DNA of 64,000 bases, taken from QYQD01 sp040755415 (GTDB taxonomy: Bacteria; Desulfobacterota; QYQD01). Below the pieces are notes generated by a model that saw nothing but the letters and a program-made list of their open reading frames with translations, made no database searches and was not told the origin of the DNA. A program made the translations under genes and the position numbers. The stretch is taken from assembly GCA_040755415.1 (NCBI GenBank), contig JBFMAZ010000013.1, positions 12,280 to 76,279 of the forward strand, read 5' to 3'. Shown piece after piece: positions 24,740-33,298 of this stretch. The stretch's first letter is position 1. Each line of letters opens with the position of its first letter.

Positions 24740-25744
24740 TTAATGATTGCGGTGACAGGTGCGGCAAGAGCCTGAAGAGGACATATTCGCGCCGTATTCG
24801 AAGCGGAGGATGCTTGGATAGGGAGAACCGTGGGCACGGTGGCACGACAGACACATTACTACCTCATTGCCTGACGGGACGTTTACTTCTGACGGATTTT
24901 TTGTACAATCGAGATTAAGCCTGGCTACGGGCACAATCGGGTTATATTCTGTATAACCGGAGAATTCCCCGTCCGGAATGGGAATATCTGTCGGGTGCCT
25001 TAACCAGGGGCTCTTGCCCCCGGTACCGGCCGCACCGTGAAAGTTACCTGCATTGGTGCCCAGGGCATCGCTGCCATGGCATTGACCGCATAAATAGCTT
25101 ATGCTCTTTGGATCACGCCAGTTATCAGCCCCCTGGTATTCGTTATGCTTATCAGAGGCAGTCTTGCATTCCCATTTGTAGCCGTCTTCATTCATCTCCC
25201 GCCCGGTAACCCCCAACAGAAACCGATAACTTGTTGCTACCGTCTTTCCATCGGACGGTTTGGCAGGGTTATAGGCATGATGGGCTCCCTTCATGGCTTC
25301 GCGTGGCGAGATCTTGGTGCGGTCGCCATGGCAGCCATATTTACCGGCACATGTGAGCCGGACGCTGGTGAAATTCAAGAAGGGGTCATTTAGCCCTGGT
25401 GCGTTAATGGTATCCGGTCCTATATCCGTAAACCCATCCACATTATGGCCATGGCGACTGCCGTGAAGGCCGACATAATAAAAATTGCCGCCGGCTAAGT
25501 CTGTTCCGGAATTATGATAAACATAAGGGGTTGATCCGGCCTTACCGGTATTGCCTGTTTGTATGGCAGCGTGGCAACGGGTACAATGCTCTGCACCTTG
25601 ATCTTGTGTGTCTTTTGTAACTACGGCCTTGTAGGAGGCATGACATCTTTCACAATTAGTATCTAATGCCAGTGCATTAGAACTTACCCATGTGAAATAA
25701 GTCCATAATACAGGTATTATCAACCAACGGGACGCCGTTTTCAC
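24740..25744 (-). CDS. Multihaem c-type cytochrome with five CXXCH and one CX5CH
   Basis: 334-residue exported cytochrome; signal peptide with cleavage after SSNALA (about 26). Haem motifs: CERCH, CTRCH, CGQCH, CLSCH and CRTCH near the end, plus a non-standard CAGKYGCH (C-x5-CH) around residue 106 that may bind a sixth haem. Gly/Asn/His-rich stretches (GLHGSRHGHNVDGF) suggest distal haem ligands. No lipobox. The start is GTG 25744 with TAGGAA upstream. It is divergent from the main cluster and follows gapA on the minus strand, with a 16-bp inverted repeat spanning its leader and first codons (25722-25812). Confidence 0.85.
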   Translation of the reverse strand: MKTASRWLIIPVLWTYFTWVSSNALALDTNCERCHASYKAVVTKDTQDQGAEHCTRCHAAIQTGNTGKAGSTPYVYHNSGTDLAGGNFYYVGLHGSRHGHNVDGFTDIGPDTINAPGLNDPFLNFTSVRLTCAGKYGCHGDRTKISPREAMKGAHHAYNPAKPSDGKTVATSYRFLLGVTGREMNEDGYKWECKTASDKHNEYQGADNWRDPKSISYLCGQCHGSDALGTNAGNFHGAAGTGGKSPWLRHPTDIPIPDGEFSGYTEYNPIVPVARLNLDCTKNPSEVNVPSGNEVVMCLSCHRAHGSPYPSILRFEYGANMSSSGSCRTCHRNH

Positions 25745-25812
25745 TATTATTCCTATCTATGGATTAGGCCGGTGGTCAGAGATTTTATTATCTTATCGGC
25801 GTCCCGTTGGTT
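25722..25812 (-). promoter_or_regulatory. Long inverted repeat spanning leader and first codons of the cytochrome gene
   Basis: Perfect 16-base arms AACCAACGGGACGCCG (25722-25737) and CGGCGTCCCGTTGGTT (25797-25812). In the minus-strand RNA the upstream arm lies in the leader and the other covers codons 3-8 of the cytochrome gene, so the hairpin would trap the GTG start and ribosome-binding site in its 59-base loop. Could be a translational control element; it could also act as a gapA terminator with an unusual loop. Confidence 0.5.
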
Positions 25813-25829
25813 TTCTTTAGTACATGGCC

Positions 25830-26846
25830 TTAAATCCCCTTTTCGGCTATAAGGTTAGCCAGGTCTGCAAGGCGACAGGAATAACCCCATTCATTGTCGT
25901 ACCAGCAAACGACTTTGGCCAGGTTGCCTCCCAGCACCTGTGTGAATTCGGCATCTATTACGCTGGAATGGGGATCCCCCTTAAAGTCAGAGGAAACCAG
26001 GAAATCCTCCGAATAAGACATGATGCCCTTTAGCGGACCGTTAGCCGCGTCTTTCAGTGCCTTCCTGAGGTCATCTGTAGCGACATCTTTTTCCAGTAGC
26101 GCTACGAAATCTACCACGGATACGGTAGGCGTAGGAACCCTTAATGAATATCCGTCGAATTTGCCTTTGAGTTCCGGTATTACAAGCGCCAGGGCTTTTG
26201 CTGCTCCGGTCGAGGTGGGAATTATATTGCAGGCCGCAGCGCGTGCCCTTCGCAGGTCTTTATGCGGTAGATCGAGGATACGTTGATCATTGGTATAGGC
26301 ATGTACAGTGGTCATAACACCTTTCACAATTCCAAATTGATCGTTAACGACCTTTGCCGGTGGAGCGAGACAATTAGTGGTACAGGAGGCATTGGAGATA
26401 ATATGGTGGCGGTCCGGGTCGTAAGCCTTCTCGTTAATCCCCATAACAATGGTGATATCTTCTTCCTTAGCCGGAGCGCTTATGATTACTTTTTTGGCCC
26501 CTGATTCCCTGTGCATATTGGCCTTGGGCCCGGTGCGAAAGAGGCCGGTGCATTCCATAACGATGTCCACCTCGACCTCATGCCAGGGTATCTGGGCGGG
26601 ATCCCGTTCTGAAAAATTGCGAATTCTCCAATCACCAACGACCATTTCGCCGTCCCGGATTTCTGCCGGAACATTAAATTTTCCGTAATTGGTATCATAT
26701 TTGAGCAGATGGACGTTGGTAGGCGCATCAAACAGATCGTTAATAGCTACTACCTGCAAGTTTTCCGGGTGTCTTTCCAGTATAGCCTTTACCGCCTGGC
26801 GACCGATGCGGCCAAACCCGTTTATACCTATTCTTGCCTTTCTCAT
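25830..26846 (-). CDS. gapA: Glyceraldehyde-3-phosphate dehydrogenase, type I
   Basis: 338-residue NAD-dependent GAPDH, the phosphorylating enzyme of glycolysis and gluconeogenesis. Rossmann start RIGINGFGRIGRQAVKA, catalytic SNASCTTNCLAP (Cys about 150), TVHAYTNDQRILDLPHKDLRRARAA, and WYDNEWGYS near the C-terminus. A Leu-to-Pro change is seen after the active-site block (CLAPPAKV where CLAPLAKV is usual). ATG 26846 is preceded by GAGGGGAG; an in-frame ATG at 26945 lies inside the GAF gene. Cotranscribed with the GAF protein. Confidence 0.97.
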   Translation of the reverse strand: MRKARIGINGFGRIGRQAVKAILERHPENLQVVAINDLFDAPTNVHLLKYDTNYGKFNVPAEIRDGEMVVGDWRIRNFSERDPAQIPWHEVEVDIVMECTGLFRTGPKANMHRESGAKKVIISAPAKEEDITIVMGINEKAYDPDRHHIISNASCTTNCLAPPAKVVNDQFGIVKGVMTTVHAYTNDQRILDLPHKDLRRARAAACNIIPTSTGAAKALALVIPELKGKFDGYSLRVPTPTVSVVDFVALLEKDVATDDLRKALKDAANGPLKGIMSYSEDFLVSSDFKGDPHSSVIDAEFTQVLGGNLAKVVCWYDNEWGYSCRLADLANLIAEKGI

Positions 26847-26862
26847 GGCTTTTCTCCCCTCT

Positions 26863-27426
26863 TTAATCATCAAAAAGTCTGTATTCATAAGCAGCCAGAA
26901 GTTCATAATCTGCTTTAAGGGCTTGATGCAAGCGGGCATTCTCAATGGCGATGGCGCTGAGGTTGGCGATGGCCGTCAAGAACTCTACCTCCTCAGGGGC
27001 AAAATCCCTGCACGTGGCGGTATAGACGCGTAGTACGCCTATAGCTCGATCTTCAAGCATAAGGGGTACTACCATTACCGAGGCAATGCCTTCTTCCCTT
27101 GCCTTTTCCGGATATTGGAAGCGCGGATCAGTGCACGCGTCGCGGATAGTGACTTTCTTACCGGCCAGGGCCTCCCGGTCAATACCGCTTTTTTCTACTT
27201 CTACTGCACCCTTACGTAAATACCCCTTACTCAATCCATAAGAGGCCCCTAGGAGCAGCCGCTTACCTTGCTTATCAAGGAGTCTTATAGAACAAGCCTT
27301 GGCCTCTACGGCCGAAGTAACTTGTTCTGCTATTTTCGCCAGGACCGTAACCGGATCCAGACTAGAATTTATTACCCTGGCTACCTCGTATAGAGACCGG
27401 TAATAGTCCCTTTCTTTGCTTTTCAT
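26863..27426 (-). CDS. GAF-domain sensor protein
   Basis: 187-residue single GAF domain: LYEVARVINSSLDPVTVLAKI, ACSIRLLDKQGKRLLLGASYG, IASVMVVPLMLEDRAIGVLRVY and FLTAIANLSAIAIENARLHQAL are the standard strands and helices. No output domain, membrane segment or chromophore-type Cys motif. It lies 16 bases before gapA in the same direction, so it may sense a metabolite or redox signal linked to carbon flow; the ligand is unknown. Confidence 0.88.
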   Translation of the reverse strand: MKSKERDYYRSLYEVARVINSSLDPVTVLAKIAEQVTSAVEAKACSIRLLDKQGKRLLLGASYGLSKGYLRKGAVEVEKSGIDREALAGKKVTIRDACTDPRFQYPEKAREEGIASVMVVPLMLEDRAIGVLRVYTATCRDFAPEEVEFLTAIANLSAIAIENARLHQALKADYELLAAYEYRLFDD

Positions 27427-27600
27427 AAAAATGCCTCCTTCCTCAGTGGGCTTTGGTCTTCACGAAATGCGCTATAGTTTTATATTATTAGGGAAAAATA
27501 TCTTTTTGTAAATGTAAAGATTGAAGTAAAGGATCTTGAAACGTGTGTCTTGTTGTTTAAGATGTGATGGCTATGATTTTAAAAAGGACTGGATTTTTAG

Positions 27601-29988
27601 TTAGTTCTCAATTGTACCTATGGACTGAAGTGCGGTCCGGGCCTCTTTAAAAAGGGGATTAACCTTAAGCGCCTTTTGCCATTTTCTCCTAGCCTCAGCT
27701 ATGTGTCCCATTTTTTCATAAACCAGGCCCAGATGATAGTAGATTTCGTGATCTTTTTTCATCCGTTGCTGTGCTTCTTTAAGATGGTGGAGGGCTTGGG
27801 GATAATTATTTTTGAGATAATAAATCCGCCCTACTGTCTTCCAATAGAGGCTGTTTTGGTGATCGAGTTCGAGCGCTTTTTGACATAATGTATGGGCAAT
27901 TTCCAGGTCGTTTTTTAGTTCAGCATAAAGCATACCCAACCAACTGAAGGAAAAGGCGTCAGCAGGGTTGCTCTTGACCGCCCTTTTAAATGCAGCCATA
28001 GCATCTTTTTTTAGATTCAAGCCGAGATAAGCCTCACCCAGGTATCGGTATATATACCCCTTAGCATCCGGGCACTTCGCTGCTTTTTGAAAATAACCAA
28101 CGGCCTCCGTCCCTCTTTTCTGTTCTTGCAATAACTTTCCCATCTGAAAGAGGATCTCAAAATGATTCCCATTTAATGAAGCCGCCTGTTGCAGGGCCAA
28201 AAAGGCCTTGTCCGGGATGCCGGTTTTGAGATAGGCCAAACCCAGATTGTATTGGGCCATAAAATTATCTTTTTCCAGGGACAGGGTCTTCTCAAAACAG
28301 GAAATGGCCCTTTTATACCATTTAAGCCGGGCATAGCAAACGCCCAGGCTATTTAAGAGATTGACGTCTTGCGGATCGAGGGACAGCCCCTTTTTATATT
28401 CCATTATGGCGCCATGGATATGGCCTGCATTGAAGAGCATATCCCCGCTTATATTGAGACTTACGGCATTAAAGGCGGTAATGGTGTCCGGGCCAAAGAA
28501 ATCAGTATGTACAAGCGCCTTGTAGGCGTTAAAAGGGATCTCCTCTTTTTCATAATTGAGCGCCGGATAGCCGGCCAGGCCCATAGATACGGTCCTGCCG
28601 CACTCTTCCTTGATCTGAGATTTCAAATGCTTTCCTGCAAGAAGGGCCTCTTCCGGGCTAATATCCGGCAGGTAAATGAAAAAGGAGTCCTCAGTACACG
28701 GAAGGATCGACTGCCCCGGCGATAACCAGGAGTTTATCTTTTCCAGAAAAGGACTATAATCCCCTCCCCCATCCCGGGCGTCATATCTTGCCAATATCAA
28801 GGAAAACTTCTTTGTTTTTCTCCACTTCCTTCCCAGTTTATCCGTAACCCGATGAATATTTACTGCCATTTTAAGGCTGATGGTCTCTTCGAGCTCCCGG
28901 GAAAAACAAAGAGGATAATCGAACCTGCCTTTGGCGACGGCCAGAGTCTCTTTACCTTTCTCGATAATAAGATCATATAACTTTTCTGGCGGCAGATTCC
29001 GGCATTTTTCGTCTGAAAATCCCCCCAACCCCCCTTTACTAAAGGGGGGTGAGGGGGGATTATTTTCATTGTCCTTTGTGTCACTACACGACTTGTGTGT
29101 TTCGTTGCTGTTTATCGGATAGGTCAAAAGCCCTATAGCCGCCTTAATCCCATCCTTAAGGCGTCTTTTATTAAAAAGTTCAAATATAGCCAGACTTATA
29201 TTGCGGCCTCTCTCCTCATCACAAAAGGGCAGGACCAGGGCTAGGGTTGACTTATCTCTGCGGAACAGGCAGGAAAGAGCGATGCCTTTCAGCTCATTTT
29301 TTATGGCCGGGATAATATCCGCCCAGAATTCACTGCGGCGGCCCGGTTTAAGGCTCGGGTTAGGGCGGCGCTTTAATGGATGATTAAAGAGTATCTCCAT
29401 GAAAATTATTGAAAAGTTGGTATGCAAAGCAGGCAAATCCGGAAAGCCCTCTAGTTCGGATACAGGTTTGGTATCCCTGCCCTTCTGGCCCGTAGTTATA
29501 AGCCGGATAAGGGTATCTTTAAAAAGTCCCGGGGCTAGTGCGCCGCTTTCCGCATCCGTAAAATAGGTCTTATATACCCGGACTTTTTCCAGGATTAATT
29601 GGCTGAGCTTCGACCATTGGCTGGATAGTATATCTTTGTCAAATGTCCCGTCTGTATCTTTAAGTACAGCTATGCCGAGGGGCTTATTTTGCCATATAAA
29701 AGGCAAGGATACGGAGTCGGTGTTTTTTTCAACGACAGGGACACTATTTGAAAAGACCTCTTTTATCTGAAAATCCCCCCATCCCCCCTTTAGCAAAGGG
29801 GGGTGAGGGGGGATTATTTTCATTTTGCTTTCGGTAATCAGGGGGCTAAGGATATCCGGCGCACAGTTCGCAGGCCAAAGGAGTACATCCTGGGCCTGAA
29901 AGAGAAGGCTTAAGTCATTCCTTATATCTTCCTGGAAAAGGAATATATCCTGTGGTTCTAATGAAGCTATGGAGGGCCTTTTTTCCAT
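27601..29988 (-). CDS. GAF/degenerate GGDEF-like and TPR-repeat protein
   Basis: 795-residue cytosolic protein. Residues about 1-150 look like a GAF-type input (VLLWPANCAPDIL ... LPFIWQNKPLGIAVLKD). Two diverged nucleotide-cyclase-fold segments follow, the second at about 395-500 with FSLILARYDARDGGGDYSPF and a VSMGLAGYP block, without an intact GGDEF motif, so unlikely to make c-di-GMP. From about 545 to 790 there are at least seven TPRs (for example NLLNSLGVCYARLKWYKRAI). Two in-frame insertions of a GC-rich palindrome (29768-29823 and 29014-29069) add Pro/Gly peptides. Six bases after it in transcription order comes nothing on the minus strand; selA ends just upstream. Confidence 0.75.
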   Translation of the reverse strand: MEKRPSIASLEPQDIFLFQEDIRNDLSLLFQAQDVLLWPANCAPDILSPLITESKMKIIPPHPPLLKGGWGDFQIKEVFSNSVPVVEKNTDSVSLPFIWQNKPLGIAVLKDTDGTFDKDILSSQWSKLSQLILEKVRVYKTYFTDAESGALAPGLFKDTLIRLITTGQKGRDTKPVSELEGFPDLPALHTNFSIIFMEILFNHPLKRRPNPSLKPGRRSEFWADIIPAIKNELKGIALSCLFRRDKSTLALVLPFCDEERGRNISLAIFELFNKRRLKDGIKAAIGLLTYPINSNETHKSCSDTKDNENNPPSPPFSKGGLGGFSDEKCRNLPPEKLYDLIIEKGKETLAVAKGRFDYPLCFSRELEETISLKMAVNIHRVTDKLGRKWRKTKKFSLILARYDARDGGGDYSPFLEKINSWLSPGQSILPCTEDSFFIYLPDISPEEALLAGKHLKSQIKEECGRTVSMGLAGYPALNYEKEEIPFNAYKALVHTDFFGPDTITAFNAVSLNISGDMLFNAGHIHGAIMEYKKGLSLDPQDVNLLNSLGVCYARLKWYKRAISCFEKTLSLEKDNFMAQYNLGLAYLKTGIPDKAFLALQQAASLNGNHFEILFQMGKLLQEQKRGTEAVGYFQKAAKCPDAKGYIYRYLGEAYLGLNLKKDAMAAFKRAVKSNPADAFSFSWLGMLYAELKNDLEIAHTLCQKALELDHQNSLYWKTVGRIYYLKNNYPQALHHLKEAQQRMKKDHEIYYHLGLVYEKMGHIAEARRKWQKALKVNPLFKEARTALQSIGTIEN
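29014..29069 (-). repeat. In-frame palindromic coding insert (copy 2)
   Basis: 56-bp GC-rich palindrome (TCCCCCCAACCCCCC ... GGGGGGATTATTTTCAT) inside the TPR protein gene, translated as NNPPSPPFSKGGLGGFSD. It shares its ends and length with the copy at 29768 but is read in another frame, which marks it as inserted DNA rather than a conserved protein repeat. Confidence 0.8.
29768..29823 (-). repeat. In-frame palindromic coding insert (copy 1)
   Basis: 56-bp palindrome near the N-terminal coding part of the TPR protein, translated as IIPPHPPLLKGGWGDFQ. Nearly identical in sequence to the copy at 29014 and similar to 34262-34308 in the mod gene, where the same frame gives AIPPHPPLPKGVRGDF. Confidence 0.8.
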
Positions 29989-29994
29989 GTTGGC

Positions 29995-31413
29995 TTACTC
30001 CGAAAGGACTGTTTTGATGGCTTCGACAATATGTGGAATTTCTTCCGTGCTCACTGTGCGCATGTCTATGATAAATTGATCGTTTTCAATACGGCCGATG
30101 ACCGGGCGAGGAAGGCTTCGCATCCTGGCCTCCAGTTCTGTGACGGAAAATCCCCTTGGCCTGACGGCTACGGCCCGGCTGGGCAATTTCTGAAGCGGCA
30201 GTGCCCCCCCGCCTACCTGGGAATCAACATCTATAACCTGCAACGAAAGATGCTCCACGGCTATCTTTGTCAGGCGGCGGTAAAGCTGCAATGCCTTTCG
30301 GTTGATTTCAGAGATGGGCATGGTCAATAAATGTAGTGTAGGTATCTGCTTGACGGCCTCTTCCTCGTCAAGGTACAACCTTAACGTGGCCTCCAGGCTG
30401 GCCAGAGTTAACTTGTCGATTCTTAGCGCCCTATTCAGGGGATTACTTCGGATCTGTCTGACAAATTTATCCCGGCCCAGGATGATACCGGCCTGGGGCC
30501 CTCCCAGTAATTTGTCCCCGCTAAAGGTCACTATATCTGCCCCGGCCTGGAGCGCTTCCTGGACGGTGGGCTCTTTAAGCAGCCCGTAGCGGGAAAGATC
30601 GGCAAAACATCCGCTCCCCAAGTCCTCCACCACTGGAAGACCATGTCTTTTACCCAGCGCCACCATATCCGCTAATGGAACCTCAGAAGTAAAGCCCAAT
30701 ATGTGGAAGTTGCTGGTATGGACCTTCATTAGAAAGGCCGTACTCTCAGTTATAGCCCGTTCATAATCTGTCAAATGGGTTCGGTTGGTCGTGCCCACCT
30801 CCACCAGTTGTGCCCCGCTCCTGGCCATTATATCCGGGATGCGGAAGGATCCCCCAATTTCTACCAACTGCCCGCGGGAGACAATAACCTCTTTGCCCCT
30901 GGCCAGGGTATCAAGTACCAGGAGCACGGCCGCCGCGTTATTATTGACGACGAGAGCGGCCTCGGCGCCGGTCAACCGGCGGAGTATCTCTTCCACATGC
31001 ACATACCGGCTGCCGCGCTGCCCGGCAGACAGGTCAAATTCGAGGTTTGAGTAGCCGGCAGCGACGGTGTTCATCTGGTCAACCGCTGCGTCCGCTAATA
31101 ATGACCGGCCGAGGTTGGTGTGGATGACCACTCCCGTGGCGTTTATAAGTGGGCGGAGACTGGGCCGGCCAGCCTGACTTAAAAATTCCTTTAACGATTC
31201 CGTGATATTGTCCAGAGAGGTATCCACGTGGGATGCCTGACTATTTGCGGCCAGGATTTGGCCGCGGATTTTTTCCAATACCTGGCGGATGACGGATACC
31301 ACCAGGCGGCGGGGATATTTTTCAAGTAATGATTGTGTCTCTGAAAGAGATAATATTTCATCTACCGGAGGGATGCTTCGTAGCAGGTTATTGGTATCTT
31401 CCCTGGATGGCAT
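29995..31413 (-). CDS. selA: L-seryl-tRNA(Sec) selenium transferase
   Basis: 472-residue PLP enzyme that converts seryl-tRNA(Sec) to selenocysteinyl-tRNA(Sec) using selenophosphate. N-terminal SIPPVDEIL, then LINATGVVIHTNLGRSLL (about 82-99) and NNNAAAVLLVLD, and the PLP lysine in TFSGDKLLGGPQAGII (about 295-310). Full length. Its presence implies that UGA is read as selenocysteine in some genes of this genome; selB, selD and selC are not in the window. Six bases upstream of the TPR gene in the same transcript. Confidence 0.97.
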   Translation of the reverse strand: MPSREDTNNLLRSIPPVDEILSLSETQSLLEKYPRRLVVSVIRQVLEKIRGQILAANSQASHVDTSLDNITESLKEFLSQAGRPSLRPLINATGVVIHTNLGRSLLADAAVDQMNTVAAGYSNLEFDLSAGQRGSRYVHVEEILRRLTGAEAALVVNNNAAAVLLVLDTLARGKEVIVSRGQLVEIGGSFRIPDIMARSGAQLVEVGTTNRTHLTDYERAITESTAFLMKVHTSNFHILGFTSEVPLADMVALGKRHGLPVVEDLGSGCFADLSRYGLLKEPTVQEALQAGADIVTFSGDKLLGGPQAGIILGRDKFVRQIRSNPLNRALRIDKLTLASLEATLRLYLDEEEAVKQIPTLHLLTMPISEINRKALQLYRRLTKIAVEHLSLQVIDVDSQVGGGALPLQKLPSRAVAVRPRGFSVTELEARMRSLPRPVIGRIENDQFIIDMRTVSTEEIPHIVEAIKTVLSE

Positions 31414-31434
31414 GTTTTAACTAGGCGTAACTCC

Positions 31435-32166
31435 TTAGCCCTTAGAAACAGTCATTGATCCCGAACGTTCCGATTGCTGTTCAAGTTGGCCGACCTTATT
31501 AACATAAGAGCTTATACGGTCTCTATCTTCGGTTTTCAGACCTATAAATTGTAGTCCAGCCATTACTATCTTTTTATCTCCTTCCGTCCCCAGGCTTGAC
31601 CATACCACCTGGCAATCCGTTTCAATAGGAAGGCTTTCGCCCGGAAGATTGAAGCGTACTGCACATCTCGCCCCCACAGACACCGGGTCATCAACTCTTA
31701 CCAGTAAGCCGCCTCCTCCTATATTGACGGCATAAGCCTTGGCGAAATCCCGGCCGGATTTGAATTGAATGTCCAGGGTCTTCGCTGCACGTTGATCCTG
31801 GCGGCCGGAAAATGCGCTAATTCTAGCAGTCGTTTCACGCAGACGTTTTACCAAGGCCCTGAATACCATGCGCATATCCTGCGACAGTTTATTATATTCA
31901 TGGTCCAGGAGATCACGGTCCACGATACCTAGGGAGACGTTACCCCTGGCTATGGCCGAGGCGGAGCGCGGCGTTTTATCGACAAAACTCATTTCTCCAA
32001 AGACGTCGCCTTCTTTTAGGGTCTCTACGATAACCTTTTGCCCCCGGCAATATTTTGAGATTTCAACCTGGCCAGATAAGATCACATAGATCCAATCTCC
32101 GTAACTTCCCTCTTTAAATATATAGTCTCCGTCTTTAAACTGCATTTCATTCACAATGGAAAGCAT
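31435..32166 (-). CDS. Cyclic-nucleotide-binding plus PilZ domain protein
   Basis: About 243 residues. N-terminal cNMP-binding fold: FKDGDYIFKEGSYGDWIYVILSGQVEI, then EGDVFGEMSFVDKTPRSASAIA (about 48-70), the phosphate-binding cassette shape. C-terminal PilZ-like domain from about 125 (residues around RSGRDFAKAYAVNIGGGGLLVRV ... CAVRFNLPGESLPIETDCQVVW), with the N-IGGGGL block of c-di-GMP binders but without a clear RxxxR at its start. Suggests a dual second-messenger sensor. Start ATG 32166 has AAGGAG 12 bases upstream; GTG 32205 is an alternative. Downstream is selA. Confidence 0.8.
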   Translation of the reverse strand: MLSIVNEMQFKDGDYIFKEGSYGDWIYVILSGQVEISKYCRGQKVIVETLKEGDVFGEMSFVDKTPRSASAIARGNVSLGIVDRDLLDHEYNKLSQDMRMVFRALVKRLRETTARISAFSGRQDQRAAKTLDIQFKSGRDFAKAYAVNIGGGGLLVRVDDPVSVGARCAVRFNLPGESLPIETDCQVVWSSLGTEGDKKIVMAGLQFIGLKTEDRDRISSYVNKVGQLEQQSERSGSMTVSKG

Positions 32167-32544
32167 GGGCTTCTTTTGCTCCTTGAGGGTTAAAGACCAA
32201 AGCACCTATCCTTAACGTAAAAGATTATTTAGTAGCCCTATAAATGGGAATATTTCTTTGTTGAATTGGTACGTTACTCATTTTACATAGGTATGTCAAG
32301 ATGTTATCACTTTTATGAGTGCCGGAAGGCATAATCTATCCCTCAAGACCTTAGTATTATTGAAGACATGCAAGAAGTGCCGGAGGGATAACCTATGGCC
32401 TGAATTTCGTGTTACGGTTTATATGCTGTAGAATTTGGTCGTAAATTCTGCTAGGATGTGACGGTGAGATCCGCCTCCGGCGGCATGGGACACGGCCTGG
32501 GTAACGCGCTGCAAGGCATATTAACCATAAGGAATTGTTTGACA
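32167..32544. other. Intergenic region with no gene
   Basis: About 380 bases between the cNMP/PilZ gene and the mod gene. It holds two imperfect direct repeats of GTGCCGGAaGGcATAAtCTAT (32319-32340 and 32378-32397) of unknown meaning and the divergent promoter region of both neighbours. No RNA gene or riboswitch was recognised. Confidence 0.5.
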
Positions 32545-33136
32545 ATGGACAACGGCAGGATTCGCAAAAGAGATTCGGCAAGGCTGGTGTGGGATAGTAA
32601 GCCCCGCCGTGCGCCGAATCCCAAAGATATAGAGTTTCAGACCGCAGAGGTGGTCATCCTCAACCCTGTACATAGAGGACAGCTCCCTTTATCATTTAAA
32701 GACGGAATCTTGGGTGAGGCGGACATTGACAAGCAGAAGATGAACCGGCTCATCTGGGGTGACAACCTCCTGGCTATGCAGGCCCTGTTGGCCCAGGGAT
32801 ATGAAGGGAAGATAAACCTTATCTATATCGACCCGCCCTTTGACTCCAAGGCTGATTATTCCCACAAAATGACCATTCCCACTAATCCCTCTGGGAGAGG
32901 GCAGGGTGAGGGTCTTGAATTCACCAAAGAACCCTCGGTCATAGAGCGTCTCGCCTACAAAGACACCTGGGCCGGAGGCACGGACTCTTACCTTGATATG
33001 CTCTATCCCAGATTGCAGTTGATGAAAAGGCTGCTGGCAGAGGATGGGAGTATATATGTGCATACAGATTGGCATGTAGGGCATTATGTGAAGGTGCTGA
33101 TGGATGAGGTGTTTGGGAAGGAAAATTTTATTAGCG

Positions 33137-33298
33137 GTAACACGTTAGCTGTTTGAAAAGAGCTAGTCGTCCAGAAAACGGCGCCTCGAAAATCCCCCTT
33201 AATCCCCCTTTTTCAAAGGGGGAAATGTTTCTCCTCCCTTTGGAAAAGGGAGGTTGGGAGGGATTTTAAAATACTTTTTCAAACAGCTAAACTGATAC
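33137..33298 (+). mobile_element. MITE family 1, copy B, inside mod (162 bp, 8-bp TSD)
   Basis: Starts GTAACACGTTAGCTG and ends AACAGCTAAACTGATAC. Flanked by the perfect 8-bp direct repeat TATTAGCG (33129-33136 and 33299-33306). It differs from the copy at 1326 by a single base, so the jump is recent. It introduces a premature stop (TGA at 33154-33156) and a frameshift, because 170 bases is not a multiple of three. Confidence 0.95.

Noticed and set aside
25722..25812. Terminator of gapA
   Set aside because: The 59-base loop and lack of a T run in the right place make a simple terminator unlikely, although not excluded.
29995..31413. Selenocysteine (UGA) codons within genes in this window
   Set aside because: selA implies Sec use, but no reading frame here is broken by a TGA flanked by conserved coding sequence.
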